Counted from the first letter of the stretch, positions 24,601 through 37,496 are shown. The stretch is 64,000 nucleotides of DNA from Nyssa sinensis (GCA_008638375.1 CM018035.1:8211577-8275576), one strand, 5' to 3'. Translations and numbers: made by a program. The notes: a model not told the origin generated them from the letters alone.

Positions 24601-26566
24601 GTGGGCCCAAGTTATACAGTACAAAGATAGGCCGAGTTAAATTTGAATGACTTTGTATTATTACTTTTGACTTGACAAATCAAAAAAGAGTTAGGCAGGT
24701 TTGCGATTGCTTTATTCAAAATTGGCATATCAGCGTACCAAAAAAGAAAAAGATTAGTACAAATTTTATGTCTTTTGTAGGCTAATCCAAATTAGAAGTG
24801 TTTGGTTAACAAAAATCTACCTACCAAAAAAAAAAAGCTCCATATTAAGTTTTATTTATTATAATCCAAACTAAAAATTTAAGATTAATAAAATTTTAAT
24901 CCCTTAAATTATATTTTTATTAAAAACTTATTCTCTTATGCTCCAAAAAGAGAAAAACATTTACATTTATGATTATGTTTTAGACTTTAAATGATCTTGA
25001 GCCGCCCTGAACCTGTCCTCAATCTGTCTATCTCAATTGAAAAAGAAGAATAGAAAGAAAGAAAATTGACTCACGGCCATGACTAGGGGAAACTGATTTG
25101 TCATGACATAGGGACATATCATTTATTGTTCTGCTTCTTAACCCCTTTTTAAATGCCTCAGTGTGATTGTAAAAAATAAATGTATTATTTGTTATATTAT
25201 ATATAACATTTTTATTTTTATTTGCTATTTTTAAATTTTGGTATTCTAATGTAACAAATTTTAATATTTTATTTTATTTTATCTTTTATCTATTATGACT
25301 TAATGACTGTTTAAACACTTTTATAACTGTTTTTGATACTGTTTATGATTGTATATAGTCATTTTTTACCATTGTAATTAAAATTTTGGATTATTTTTTA
25401 ATATGACCATTAACGAAGTAGTGTAGCTATTGCAAGTATCTGTTGCTGATGTATCCTAAAAAAAATTATTAATTAGTTGCTACTTCTCAAACAAGGTGTC
25501 AACTAGACTAGCCTAGTCTAATTATGTAACTCATGACTTCTTCAAAGGAGGTCATGTGTTGCTATATCCATTGGAGTAGGGAAGGAAAATAAAAAAAACT
25601 TATTTGATACCTCAAATTTGATGATTATGAAGATTTGTCATGTCCGTTGGAGAAGAACTTAGTTTGGGTTCATCTTCTACTGGGATTTTGTGCATTTGAT
25701 TTTGTATGACTGCAACTTAAACCAAGAAGACACCAACTCAATTAGTTATCTTTAATTATTGTTGATTTACTATATATTGGGATTTGTAACAATCTCTTAG
25801 TAAATACATGCACCGATGCACATACACTTTTCTCCAATTTCGGTTTTGCAAGTTAATGCCATTAAGAGACTCTCTGTATATTTTGTCAATGCTCTTATAA
25901 TTAATAGACATAAGATATTAAAAATTTATTAATTATTATAATTTTTAATTTTTTATACTATTATTAACCAATAAGTGTTTCTTGCATTAAAATGATTTTC
26001 AGTACCTAAAAAAAAACCTTATATACAATTTTTTAATGACATTTTATTTTTTTCATAAAAAATACATATTATACTTAACTTATAACATAAATAATTCTAA
26101 TGTCCATTTCAAATAATTCGCACCAAGAAACTTAGCCCCCTTATCGGTTAATCAATAACGAAATCCTCCACAAAAAAATGTGCCTCCATAATATACTCCA
26201 TAACCATTTAAACTCGATCACAGATAATGCATGCATAAAAAAATTCATCAGACTTAAAAAGAGCATTGACAGTCTATCACATAGAGAATGATTCCAAGTC
26301 TTTATAGAGAATTTTACAGCCAAATTAAAGATGGATATGTAAAATGAGCAATATCATAAAAAGGAGACAAAAGGTGATTACATATGATTCAAACAAACTC
26401 TCACAACCCTAGATGTAAAGCCTACTAGATTGATTCTAACAGAAAGGAGACAAGGATGCACCTAGCACAGACTGGAGAAACATGACAACAAATCTAGCAT
26501 TATGTAGCATATTATTTCAATAAACCCTTCCATCATTTCTACAAATGAAAGGTTTAAGCAATAATA
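21660..26566. other. gene-free AT-rich region
   Basis: No coding sequence was recognised in nearly 5 kb. It is rich in A/T runs and short local duplications, for example attaaagtg and ttattga words repeated at 24418-24480. It probably contains decayed transposon DNA, but no ends could be defined. Confidence 0.5.
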
Positions 26567-28111
26567 TTACTGACCATTACTGCCACTTGATTGAGCCTGT
26601 GACTCTAAGAAGAGTCTTACTGTTGAGAAGATGAGAGAAGGTTCAGCCATAGCACCATTACCATAATCCCCACAAGCTAGCCTCTTCGTTATGGGTGGGA
26701 TAAGAGAAATTCCTAGTTCATCAACTAACATAAGATGCCGTTCTGTGAAAGGATTGTTCCACATGAAGGTGTTCATGGCTGGTGCCACAAAGAGTGGCCT
26801 TACTGTAGTCCCATGCTCGCACAATGCAGGTCAGCAGGTTGTCACACAATCCCCCAGCAATCTACAATACATCACCAAAAGATAAAATTGACACTTGAGA
26901 GTTGACAATTGCACATTTTAATTTTTAAACAATATACAGAAACAGCTCTATGGAAGAAAACATTCACAATGACCAAGGCAAGTCATTTAAAGTGCTTCAT
27001 ATGTCTCACCATATGTATTGTGTCTTTGTAAATGTGCAAGCCATAATTTACTCATAAAAGCGATGTCCCAAGGGCCAAGTCCCAATCAATTGTGATTGGC
27101 TTTATAAAACATGTCTAACCATTCTTTTTCTTTTTTTTGGATAAATGAAACATGTTTAACCATTCTGCTCAACAGTCACATTTTCGATTATACACACGTG
27201 ACCTGAAATGTGACCTGTCATAAACCTGTCCATCTCTCCACTAGATCTTGTTATGTGCAAGTGGATTCTTTAATTCATTCCTGACGTGCTTATGACAATC
27301 ATCATATTTAGGATTTCAAGAAACAGAATTATGTCAATTTTTTTTTTTATTATCAAAAGCTGCATTTGTAAAACAAAATGGAATAATCTGTTTTAATGAG
27401 GTACTCAAACACCCTCTCCCCTAAGGGTCTATATATATGCCCTGTGCCCTAGGACTTTGTTGCCCCATTTGGCTCCTGGGAAGAAAAAAGGGGAAAAATG
27501 ACAGAAAAGAAAATGGTTAAAATGGATCAAGAAAGTCGATCATAAATAAATTCTCTTCCATTCACTCGGTATGTAACTGTGTAAGGTACATTTTCAAGGT
27601 ATATACTATTCAACAACGTGATTAAAGCATGCTGTTTCCTGTGGGATTTACTCCAAATTCAGTTTGTTATTCCCAGGTAAAACTATGTATATAAGTTTGC
27701 AGGGAGACCATCACACAATAGTTGTTCTAATCAATAAAAACATTTTACAAGGTTGTGTATATTACCTTGCCAAGCGTGTTTGCAGACAATGGGGCAATCA
27801 CCATGATATCAGCCCACCTGCGGAGCTCAATGTGAAGCACATTATCACCTATCTTTGTCCAAGTGGACCATTCATCCTCGTCAGTGTAAAGAATTATATC
27901 CTTGGGAAGTGATACTCTGTCAATGAAATGTAAAGCAGCCCTTGTGACGACTGCCCTTACTTCTGCCCATTCTGAAAAACAATGACAAAGGTTTCCAAAC
28001 TTTATAGCAGCTACACTTCCACTAGCAGCAAGTAGAATCCGTGGTTTCCTGGGAGCAGTGTTAACTTGTAATGGCTCTCTTTCCTGCAGTTACAGGTTCT
28101 GAGTATGCCAT
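26567..28111 (-). CDS. HAL3: phosphopantothenoylcysteine decarboxylase, HAL3-like, two frame breaks
   Basis: This FMN protein decarboxylates phosphopantothenoylcysteine in coenzyme A synthesis; plant HAL3 is also linked to salt tolerance. Coding exon 1 is 28111-27766, starting MAYSEPVTA. It contains KPRILLAASGSVAAIKF and the catalytic His in LHIELRRWADIMVIAPLSANTLGK, and ends at an AAG/GTAATA donor. Exon 2 is 26861-26567: IAGGLCDNLLTCIVRAWDYSK, PLFVAPAMNTFMWNNPFTERH (PxMNxxMW motif), the active Cys in ACGDYG, and AMAEPSLIFSTVRLFLES. Two single extra bases shift the frame: a G near 28085 (after MAYSEPVTA) and a G at about 26796-26797 (between SK and PLF). Without them the exons give 115 and 97 codons, 212 residues in all, against about 209 for Arabidopsis HAL3a. 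Confidence 0.85.
26862..27765 (-). other. intron of the HAL3-like gene
   Basis: 904 bp, donor AAG/GTAATA, acceptor TATTGTAG/ATT, phase 0. No nested element was recognised inside it. Confidence 0.8.
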
Positions 28112-28114
28112 AAC

Positions 28115-29120
28115 CTATTCAACAAATTCCAATATTCTTATTGAGATTTGATTTGCACTAGAACCCAACATCCTTGTCAGTGTAATCAATCCAATCTATG
28201 CACATTAATAAAAGTGGTAGCCTATTTCAATTAATAGTGGACATTGCAAATAGAGAAAAGAAAATGATAGAACAAGTCAGACTAAATCCAAAGTGAGAAA
28301 GAATGTCCTTAAAAAACTGAACTACAGACCAAAGTCAGGTCATTGTGCAATTTCAATCAGCCATGCAAATTTTATCAACACAAAGAATTAAAAGAAATTC
28401 CATTTCTGATCAGTCCACCATTGATATACAAGACTGGAAATTTAGTCCCCTAAAGTGTTCTTGGATTGACGGATTTGGAGGGAAAGGGAGGGCAACCACA
28501 TATCTTGATTGGATAAGAAATATGGAGGGAGGGGAAATGAGGGGAATTCTTAACCTCTCAAACAACCCCCCCCCCCCCCCCCAACCCCCAGCCCATTGTT
28601 TTCCTCCCACTTGGGAGGAAATGGTGAGGAAGGAAAGAAAGTTATAGCGATCATCTGTTCAGTCCCCATTTTTTTATGACAAATGATTTTCTAATTTGCC
28701 CCTCTTTTATTTTCACTTGTAACTAATACTTCCCATCCTGCAAGCACATAACGTATCTTTTATCCAAGGCCACATTGAGAAAAAAAGTTGATTTTAGTAA
28801 TTAATTAAAAAAAACTTTCAAGTGAATTAAGCAAATCACTGGTACTAACACCAAAGAGTGTGCAGAAATTGCAAGAAACCCTAAGTTCAACAATTCAACA
28901 CAAATAAATATCAAAACATGTACAATCACAATACTTACTGAATTTGAGGAATGCCAAGACAAATAATTCGAATGTATAAAATTCATCGATGCCTCAACTA
29001 AACAACCACCAAGCATACATTAAACCTAATTTTGCAATCAGTGTCCAAACACAACATCCAACACCAATTACATATAAGGCAAACTCGGTAATATACATAT
29101 AAAAGGGAAGAAAGGAGAGT
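28115..29120 (-). other. probable 5' UTR intron of the HAL3-like gene
   Basis: The acceptor GAATAG/GTT lies directly before the ATG at 28111. A possible donor, CTCCG/GTACTC, lies at 29121-29120, which would make 29121 to about 29200 a 5' UTR exon. It contains a 17-base C run at 28566-28582. The donor assignment is tentative. Confidence 0.45.
28566..28582 (+). repeat. poly-C run of 17 bases
   Basis: An uninterrupted C run in otherwise AT-rich DNA, followed by a C-rich segment. Its length is easily miscalled in sequencing. Confidence 0.9.
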
Positions 29121-29597
29121 ACCGGAGGTGATGATGGAGATGGGCACAACAGCGTAAGCTTCTCCGGCAGTGCTAATGATATGTGATATTACTAGTAGGG
29201 CTCAGAGGGCGCGGGAACGAGAAGTCTAGACAATCAAAGTGGCAGATCGATAGCGGCTGGCGACGACAGGTGTAAACAATCAAAATACGGGTCAGTGAGT
29301 GGTGTTCGTTCGAGAAGGAACTGACGAATGGTTGATCTGGTGGCGCCCCCATGATCCCGCCAAAAAAAAAAGGTGAATCGAATCCAATGCTTTCGACCTT
29401 AGCCAAAAGGCCCAATGCACAAAACCCACAAATCCTAGAGAAGACAAAACTGAATCCCTAGGTTTAAATTTGAGAGGTTAAGAACCCAGGCCGGCCAACC
29501 TCATCATCCTTTCTTCTTTTTTTGCTTGAAAATAATGGGCACCCACCAGCCCAATACTACTGAACCCGCCCGAATTAAGCTTTAATGGGTAATCCGA

Positions 29598-30127
29598 GCA
29601 AGCCTGATTTGGTGGTCTGGTCGGGCCCAAGGTCAATTTAGCAATGGGCCTAAGCAAATGAATTGAGAATGGTCGAGTTGATAGAGAAATATCGTCCTAT
29701 TAGAAGAATTGAAAAGTCCTTAACTAAGAATGAGTGGTTCCTCTCATTGTCTGGTTGCTAAATAATTAGAGCTAGCAAGCCTGATTTGGTGGTCTGGTCG
29801 GGCCCAAGGTCAATTTAGCAATGGGCCTAAGCAAATGAATTGAGAATGGTCGAGTTGATAGAGAAATATCGTCCTATTAGAAGAATTGAAAAGTCCTTAA
29901 CAAGAATGAGTGGTTCCTCTCATTGTCTGGTTGCTAAATAATTAGAGCCTAGCAAGCCTGATTTGGTGGTCTGGTCGGGCCCAAGGTCAATTTAGCAATG
30001 GGCCTAAGCAAATGAATTGAGAATGGTCGAGTTGATAGAGAAATATCGTCCTATTAGAAGAATTGGAAAGTCCTTAACAAGAATGAGTGGTTCCTCTTAT
30101 TGTCTGGCTGCTAAATAATCAGAGCTA
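29598..30127. repeat. three tandem copies of a 177-bp unit
   Basis: Units begin with gcaagcctgatttggtggtc at 29598, 29775 and 29952. Each runs through gtctggtcgggcccaagg, atcgtcctattagaag and tgagtggttcctct to aataattagagc. The copies differ by only a few bases, so the expansion is recent. The unit carries no open frame of note. It lies about 400 bp upstream of the HAL3 5' end. Confidence 0.95.
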
Positions 30128-31498
30128 AAAATGTACAGCTTCAACTATGTTGATAGAATTGTCCTAGTCCTAGATGGAATATTCACTGTAACAACACTGA
30201 TTCACCACAAAATGACTACATGTATAATATATTGACAAAGTCAACACTTAAATAATAGAATATAAAAAAATTTGGGTTATAAAATAAATCGAGTTATTTG
30301 AGTTGGGTTCGTGTTCGATTTGGTTCAAACTTTAATATATTTTGAGATTCGTTGATTTATTGAACTTAATTCGATATGTTAATAATTGATCAAAATATAT
30401 ATAAAAAAATAAACTTACCAGAGTTCACTTCGATCAGAGGTTCGTTCAAGATTGACTTGAGAAATTAACGAATCGAACTTAAACACAAATTAAAACACGT
30501 TTATTTTAACAAGTCGAGTTTGAATAACCCACTGATCGACTCAACTCATTTAGAACACTAAAAAATTATGAAATTAAAATTAAGATTCCCCAACTTAATT
30601 GTTTGTTGGATTACTTATTTAGCTCAAGTAATCAAATTGGTCCACAAATCAATGGTTAAGGATCAGATTTAAACAATACTACTACAGAAGAATAGCTAGG
30701 TCAGTTCATATTGATACGACAGAAGGGGGTATGATTGCCATTTAATTTCAAGAAGCAGATAACAAATCGCATCAATATGTAAAACTGTTATGTTTCATCA
30801 CGGTCTAATTGTCTCATTGTCTGGAATAGAGCCGTTTGACAATTTTTCTTTTTTTGGATATATATATATATATATATATATATAAATTCTGTGCTGAAAA
30901 GAATTGATGATATATTTGTATTTTGGATAAGGAGTTGATTTATAATAGCCACGAGACAATTCACTCATTCAAGATATTATTGAAAAAATCTTTAAATGGA
31001 ACCCCACACCCATAGAATATAGATAGAGGAATAAAAAGGTTGGAAAATATTATGCGTATTCTCATATTCTCAATTGGTATTATTAATCGTATTTTTAATG
31101 TGATGTGACATAGTATAATAATTTTACATAATGACATATTATATTCAAGATATAAATTATTGTTGTGTGGAAGTAATTAAAAAAATAATAATAAATTGAT
31201 CTCAAACAGTTAAAGTAAATAAAATGTAAAAGAAAAAAATTTACTTGGTTCGACAATATATCTATATTCACAGATAACAATGATGAATTTACTATGTATC
31301 AAAAAATTACAAGAGTAAAAAAAACTCCTAGAACCCAAAATTTGCATTTATCTCAATAACTAACTATTTTCTCATAAATCAAAATCTTAAAAATAAATAT
31401 TCTTATAATTACAACATAAAAAATAAAATAGATAAAAAAGAAAAGTCATAAACAAATTATTCATGACAACCACTCGTGGAATTTTCATTCCCAATTTA
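30128..31498. other. intergenic, AT-rich
   Basis: The segment 30268-30560 resembles the AT-rich dispersed repeat at 18480-18800. A TA microsatellite lies at 30858-30884. No gene seen. Confidence 0.5.
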
Positions 31499-31499
31499 C

Positions 31500-31506
31500 T
31501 ATAAAG
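31500..31506 (+). promoter_or_regulatory. possible TATA box of the GDSL esterase gene
   Basis: TATAAAG lies 36 bp before the ATG, so transcription from it would leave a leader of only about a dozen bases. Confidence 0.35.
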
Positions 31507-31541
31507 GGAGGTTGAAGCAAAGCTAAAAGAACAAAGAGAAA

Positions 31542-33225
31542 ATGGCTTCTTCCTTTGCATCTCTCTCTTTCCTTATGAACTTCATGATTACCATCACCTC
31601 CATTTTCATCCTCACTTTCTCTTTGGCTTCTCCTTCTAATGCTGCAACTAGCGGAACACACAAATGTCCCTTCGGAAAGATCTATGCTTTCGGAGACTCG
31701 TTGACAGACACCGGCAACACAGACTCATCCAATCCCCCAACTATTTTCCCCTATGTATCAAACCTTCCATATGGCCGCACATTCTTTCACCACCCCACCG
31801 GCCGATATTCCGATGGACGCCTTGTGATTGACTTCATAGCACAAGCATTGTCCTTACCCTACTTGCCACCTTACCGTAACAAAAAAGCAGATAAATCACA
31901 TGGTAGTGAATTTTGCTGTTGCTGGCTCTACTGCAATCAGACATGGTTTCTTTGTTAAGAACAACCTTACTCTTAACAAAACTCCCCAGTCGCTTCAAAC
32001 CCAGCTCACATGGTTCAACAAGGTCTTGAAGGCTCAGGGATGTAGAGGGACAACGGCAACGCCAGAGTGCAGATCAGCTTTTGATGATGCATTGATATGG
32101 GTCGGTGAGATTGGAGCTAATGACTATGCTTATGCCATTGGGTCTTCTGTGCCCGGCACCACCATTCAACAGCTTGCCATCAAGACCCTTACTGGGGTTC
32201 TACAGGTAATCACAGCAGTACTATATATATATATATATATATATATCATTAATTCAAAGTAAACTTTATTTCATGTGTTTGTCTCTGTTTTAATAATAGA
32301 TATTTCCTGCACGTGTCTGAATCTGTTGTTCTGTTATGAAAAATTTCGTCCACTAAATTCAAGTCACTCATAAGAATGTAACCAATCCTCATTATTCAAG
32401 AGAATCTGTGATTCTCTCTATCAGGTAATACTAAATTCGAGTCATGCCACAGTGGTGCTAAAGGGCATGGTCTTTCAAAAGTTTTAAAATTTAATTTTTT
32501 TACCCATTCTTTGTATAATTTTTTTTTTTCAACAATTAAGAGTTGACCCTTCTAAAAATCTTGAATTTTCATAGTAATACTCCTTAAATTCTACTGCTGT
32601 AGCTCATAAATGATATTTTTAGATCGGTCAATGTTTACGAATAAGATTACATACATCTAATCCTTCATTGGCATGAACACTAGGTTTTCCAATTTCATAT
32701 GTTTGTGTTGGTTCACAGGCATTGTTAACAAAGGGTGCAAAGTATGTTGTTGTCCAAGGTCTGCCGACAATAGGCTGCATAACTCTGACCATGATATTTG
32801 ATCCTCAAGAAGACAGAGACGATATTGGTTGCTTGGCAGGCCTGAACAAGCAAACCTACAGCCACAACGCCATCCTTCAATCCAAACTGCAGGATCTCAG
32901 GACACAGTTTCCTCATGCTGTTATTGTCTATGCTGATTACTGGAACACCTACCGTGCAATCATGAAAAATCCAGGAAAATATGGTTTCAAGGAGGTCTTC
33001 AAAGTCTGCTGCGGAGCCGGCGGAGGAATGTTCAATTTTGATTTCTTGAACGTGTGTGGCTCGCCGTCCTCCACCTCTTGTCCCAACCCTTCTCAATACA
33101 TCAATTGGGATGGAGCTCACCTCACTGAAGCCATGTATAAGGTGGTTTCTGACTCATTTCTCAATGGAACGTCCTCTCACCCTCCATTCCACTACTTGTT
33201 AAGCAAGAAACAGCAATCTGGATGA
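31542..33225 (+). CDS. secreted GDSL esterase/lipase, At3g48460-like, one frame break
   Basis: This is a plant SGNH-family hydrolase, probably secreted. Exon 1 is 31542-32205 and exon 2 is 32719-33225, with a CAG/GTAATC donor and a TTCACAG acceptor, phase 0. The protein starts with a hydrophobic signal peptide (about residues 1-33). Then come block [12 protein letters not shown] with the nucleophile Ser, block [11 protein letters not shown], block [11 protein letters not shown], and block [11 protein letters not shown] with the Asp-His pair. At 31905 an extra A (TGGTAGTG for expected TGGTGTG) shifts the frame just before block II, so the frame read from the ATG loses every later block. Without it exon 1 is exactly 221 codons and the protein 389 residues, normal for the family. 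Short TA repeats sit at the start of the 513-bp intron. Confidence 0.88.
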
Positions 33226-33230
33226 ACTCA

Positions 33231-33600
33231 CTTTTTATTTTTATAAATAAGAGCGACCGAGAGAGGTGAACCCTACAACAAAAAAACCTTAAACTCTACA
33301 AAAAAAAAAAAAAAAAATAATCCAACCAAAGAGCCTACAGTAGTAGGAAGGAAAAGCTTCTTTGGCCCAAAAATGTAACAAGCAAAAAAAATTATCTTTG
33401 ATAATAAGAGGCGGCTTCTCAATCTCTTCAAAAATCTTACTAAGATAGAAGCTTTCTTTAAAATTTCTCCTGTCCAAAGTTTTGTAGTATATATGAATTA
33501 ACACATTGTATACCATGCTGGAAGCTCTGTTTGACAATTTTTCATTCAATGACAGTACACAAATTGGAATTGATCAATTGAAAGAACAGGGGGATCTAGA
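33231..33600 (-). mobile_element. decayed LINE 3' end just after the GDSL stop
   Basis: A T-rich run and ataaataagag at 33231-33250 resemble the 3' end of the LINE at 2229. The minus strand at 33289-33549 encodes FWAKEAFPSYYCRLFGWI, parallel to FWAKEVFPVNVSSFVGFL at the end of that LINE. Many differences show it is an older, 5'-truncated copy. It starts within 10 bp of the esterase stop codon and may form part of its 3' UTR. Confidence 0.75.
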
Positions 33601-33989
33601 TAGACAATTTTAACACTATTTTATGAGCAAGAATAAGCAGAGAGTTCCAAGACTATCCGTGAGAAGGAAAAAAAGAGAGAGAAGAAAGTTCCAAGATTCA
33701 TATAGCTGGTACTTAATTTAGCAAGGCTTAACTGTTTATTAGATTTGAGAAAGATACCAAAGGCTGAGAAAATTTACTACACTTTTCTTGTTTGACCACC
33801 AAATTTGGAACATTTCACCACATTGTTGGGGTATATGAGGGGAAGATCCCTTGATCCAGAGGAAGAGATTGAAAGATTAGGAAAAAACTAATATGTAGCC
33901 CCCTCCAAAATCCTCATGACAAGTTATGCATATTGATGGTGATTGACACAATCATGAATCATGAAGCCCTGAGTAGCAAGAGAAGTCTA

Positions 33990-34182
33990 CTGAGTCCCTA
34001 CAGTTTTAGCTGCAATTACAACCGCCACAAATATTTGCGGCCGTTCAGAAGATGTCGCAAAGGATTAATAACAGAGGCAATGGCGGCCAAATTAAGAAAT
34101 GCCGCCAAAGACATTAGCTAAATTTTTTGGGTCCTATAGCGGCGAATTTGAAGTACCGCTAAAACCCTATTGTCTTCTAGTG
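33990..34182. mobile_element. terminal fragment of a CACTA-type transposon
   Basis: On the minus strand the fragment starts CACTAGAAGACAATAGGG, a CACTA-type terminus. Repeated short subterminal words based on GCGGC and CCGC follow (34000-34165). No second end was found nearby, so this is a solo end or a decayed copy. Confidence 0.45.
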
Positions 34183-34198
34183 AGGTTTGCATTAATTA

Positions 34199-34318
34199 GG
34201 GAAAAAGTGACAGACATACTGGAAGAAGCCTACAGTGCACTTTTTCCACAGACAAGGCCAAATGCTTAAAACTTTTGAGAGATGTTTTGCACTCAAAAGT
34301 TTTAAGCATTCGGCCTTG
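34199..34318. repeat. two adjacent inverted repeats, one a 27-bp near-perfect hairpin
   Basis: Arms at 34253-34279 and 34292-34318 (CAAGGCC.AATGCTTAAAAC and its complement) pair over 27 bp with one mismatch and a 12-base loop. Just before it, GGAAAAAGTG at 34199 pairs with CACTTTTTCC at 34238. The stems could be the core of a small foldback element or a small-RNA precursor. No coding sequence is involved. Confidence 0.85.
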
Positions 34319-35425
34319 GGTTAAATGCAATTTTAGTATAGCTCTGAGGACCAGGATTCAACCCACGAATAAGGAGATGGGCTTGGGTTAATGAATCAGA
34401 TTTATTATTGGAACTTTTAAAATATCCGGGTTCTTTACCGAGTCCATATCTGGAGGCCTAGTATATAGCCTTGAAGGACTTTCTTCAAAGCCCAAACAAC
34501 CGTTACAGATAACTCACAAGCCAGGGGTGTTGAAACAATGGGCTTTGATTAGAGAATCAGCAGGCCTGGGTCCCAATAAATTTGAAAGTTGGGCTTCGAT
34601 TAGTTTGGATTTTGGAGAGAGACGGAGTTATTCTCTTTATTTCGACAAACAATAAAAGCGAATGAATTTTTATTTTTTTGTTAAAGGAAGTGATATCTTG
34701 ATTCTATCGGACTAATCTACTTCACACCCATGAGATAGTCCAAATTTTTTTTGAGCTTTAAGCGTGATAGATTGAACTCGAGACCTCCAAATTTATGACT
34801 ATCATATATTTAAAATTTTGGGACACCGTGGCCATCCTATCCCTCCTCTTTCGTATCATTCTTTGAAGCCTCTTTTTTAATTTTTGAAAAGATAAAAAAT
34901 GTCTGTGTAATATATAAGTATTTTAGAAATTGATTGAAATTATGACATTGTTAATGATAAATTTTATAAATATAAAAATAATTTGTATATTGTTGATATA
35001 ACAAAAGAGAGGTCGGTGTAATTAACCCTACATGTTAGGTAAGTAAATTTAGCTCTTTCCATGGACCATCATTGATCTACTAATTGAAAGAGAGCTTATG
35101 GAAAGTATAGAAAACCATTCTTCTTTACAATTCCACTTCAAAAATTATCTTAAATATAACATATATAGGTTCTATTTTTCTCAATTTGGAGAAGAGGGGT
35201 CCATCCCATTCCCAAGCTTGCAAGCTTTTTAAGTTATCCTCTCGACCACCATATTCATTTGTTTTCTTCTAAGTCAAGAGAACTGATATTTGTCATCTTT
35301 GAATTACTCAAAAGAATAAAGTAAGAAGATTGCATATAATCATGGTGCAAGTTTGACTTTAACTCAAGGGTATCGTGCTCCAACATAATTGATTAAAGTG
35401 AACTTCTATTATGTCCAAGGATGGA

Positions 35426-35461
<36 letters not shown>

Positions 35462-35744
35462 AGGGCTACATGTGAATGTATATGATGAAATCTATCAAGA
35501 TAATTAGTTAAGATGATTACAATTATAACTACAGAACATGATCATAAATGATTATGTGATATGCTGGTCCCCTTACAGCTTATATATATATATTTATCAC
35601 AACATCATTATATCAATGTTCCATTTTCTTAGTCCCGAGACCTGCACAGTGATTAAAGTACAAGTTTAATTATGCAACCCATTGCTATCTAGGCTATATA
35701 TAATTCTCATGTATATTTCATATGCAAAGGAGACAAAGATTCTT

Positions 35745-36370
35745 TTATCCCACATCGGATCGTTAAACACTAAAGTGTTTCGAGGCTTATTAAGTAGGTG
35801 TGATATCTTTACTTATTAGATTAGTCTTTCGAATTAGAGACGTGCGTCACTTATGATAAGCGGGTATCGGAACAAATCTTATCCCTTATCCTATGCCACG
35901 CCAAGTGGCCGTACCTCTTATTAGATGAACAAGTAAGTAAGGTGGTCCAACTGCAACGAGGGCGTTTTGTGTGTTTCGGGTTGGGAGAATTTTGCAACTT
36001 CTTTGTCCCACATGAGATTAGTATTAAGTTTTCTTTTAAGGCCTCTGCTCTTAGGAGCTTAAATCAGTTAGAAAATTCATACGCCACTTTATATGTGGTC
36101 CACAACTTGGAATTGTGCCAACCAATGGTTTAAGTGAAAAAAAGTTATCCCAAATCCATTTTCAACCAATAAATGATATGTTCTTTTGAAACTTTATCTG
36201 CTCTGTTATTGCCTTACTGGTGGATTTGAGTGCACCTTCTCTGCTCTCGTATTAGAGTACAGTTTTTATCCTTTTGTCACACACACTTGTGTGTGTAATG
36301 TTAGAGTTTGATATTCATTATTATCTCATGCTCAAACCGTTTAAGTTGTTGAAATAATTGAGTGTTTAAT
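35745..36370 (+). mobile_element. possible copia-type LTR remnant
   Basis: The segment starts near tcccacatcgg, a word common in plant LTRs. It ends before tggtattag at 36372, which resembles the TGGTATCAG primer-binding site complementary to initiator tRNA-Met. No protein-coding part follows. Both ends are uncertain. Confidence 0.35.
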
Positions 36371-37496
36371 ATGGTATTAGAATACACTTTTCATGTTTGT
36401 CTGCAATTTGTTTCATAGCACAGTTCCATTTCACTCAAAGCTTCCAGTACAGTGTCAAACCTCTTTCAATCTTATATATAAAAAACACATCTCAAATAAA
36501 AGTGTTATGCATCATCTTTATAAATCTATTGTAGATATCATTTGTAATCGATATGGGATGCTAACGCATGTAATGTGTACATATATCCTAATATATACAA
36601 TGCATTGTTCCCCTACATACACATTCAAACACAAAGTGTGTGATCTGTATATATATACATTTCACATGTATAGTGTATTGGTCCCCCTACATATTTCATA
36701 TAAGTTTGGCCTTGGGGTGGTAAAAATTGATAAGATGTGTATAAATTTGACTGCATTTGCATGTAATAAGTCCCACAAAAAATGAGATGAATTCAGGGGG
36801 CAAGAAATTGACTTCTTGCCACTAAATTAGCCATAAAATTTGGAAATTTTTGGACAGAAAATCTGATAATTGGACAAAAATTTGGATTTCACAGCCAGTA
36901 TCCAATGTGAAAGTACTATATCCTGCATGTGTAGATTATATATATATATATATATATATATATTGGTCGAGAGTGACCAACATATGGCGGAAACATCGGT
37001 TTGCCACGTGTCTAGTGGATGAGTACGTTGCCTAAGTGGCAATCACCCACAGGTCACCATCCAACAGCCACCCACCAAAAAATACCACCATGGCTATGCC
37101 TTATATTTGATTCCTGAGCTCACTACTTAAGAAAGTCCCAGGCATTGCTTTTTTTTTTTTTTTTCCAAAAGGAATTTTATGCATCCAACATTGCTATAGT
37201 TTTATATGTGAATAAATTTTATGTTAAAATAATTAGATATAAATTATTGATTCATTTTTTTTCAATTTGAGTTTTTTATTAAAAATTTATTTTATGAGCA
37301 CGTCACATACATGTAATAGCTTTTAACATGTAATGAACCCGTCAATTTGTAATGCACATCACATGCCTTTTGGTACTACGGTGAGTCTCACAAAATATTA
37401 AAATCATAAAGGTCGTTCACGTGTAAAACTCTGCACTCTATTCTATTCTTCTCGTACAATTTGTCATACTTTATTCCGTCACTTTTCACATATAAT

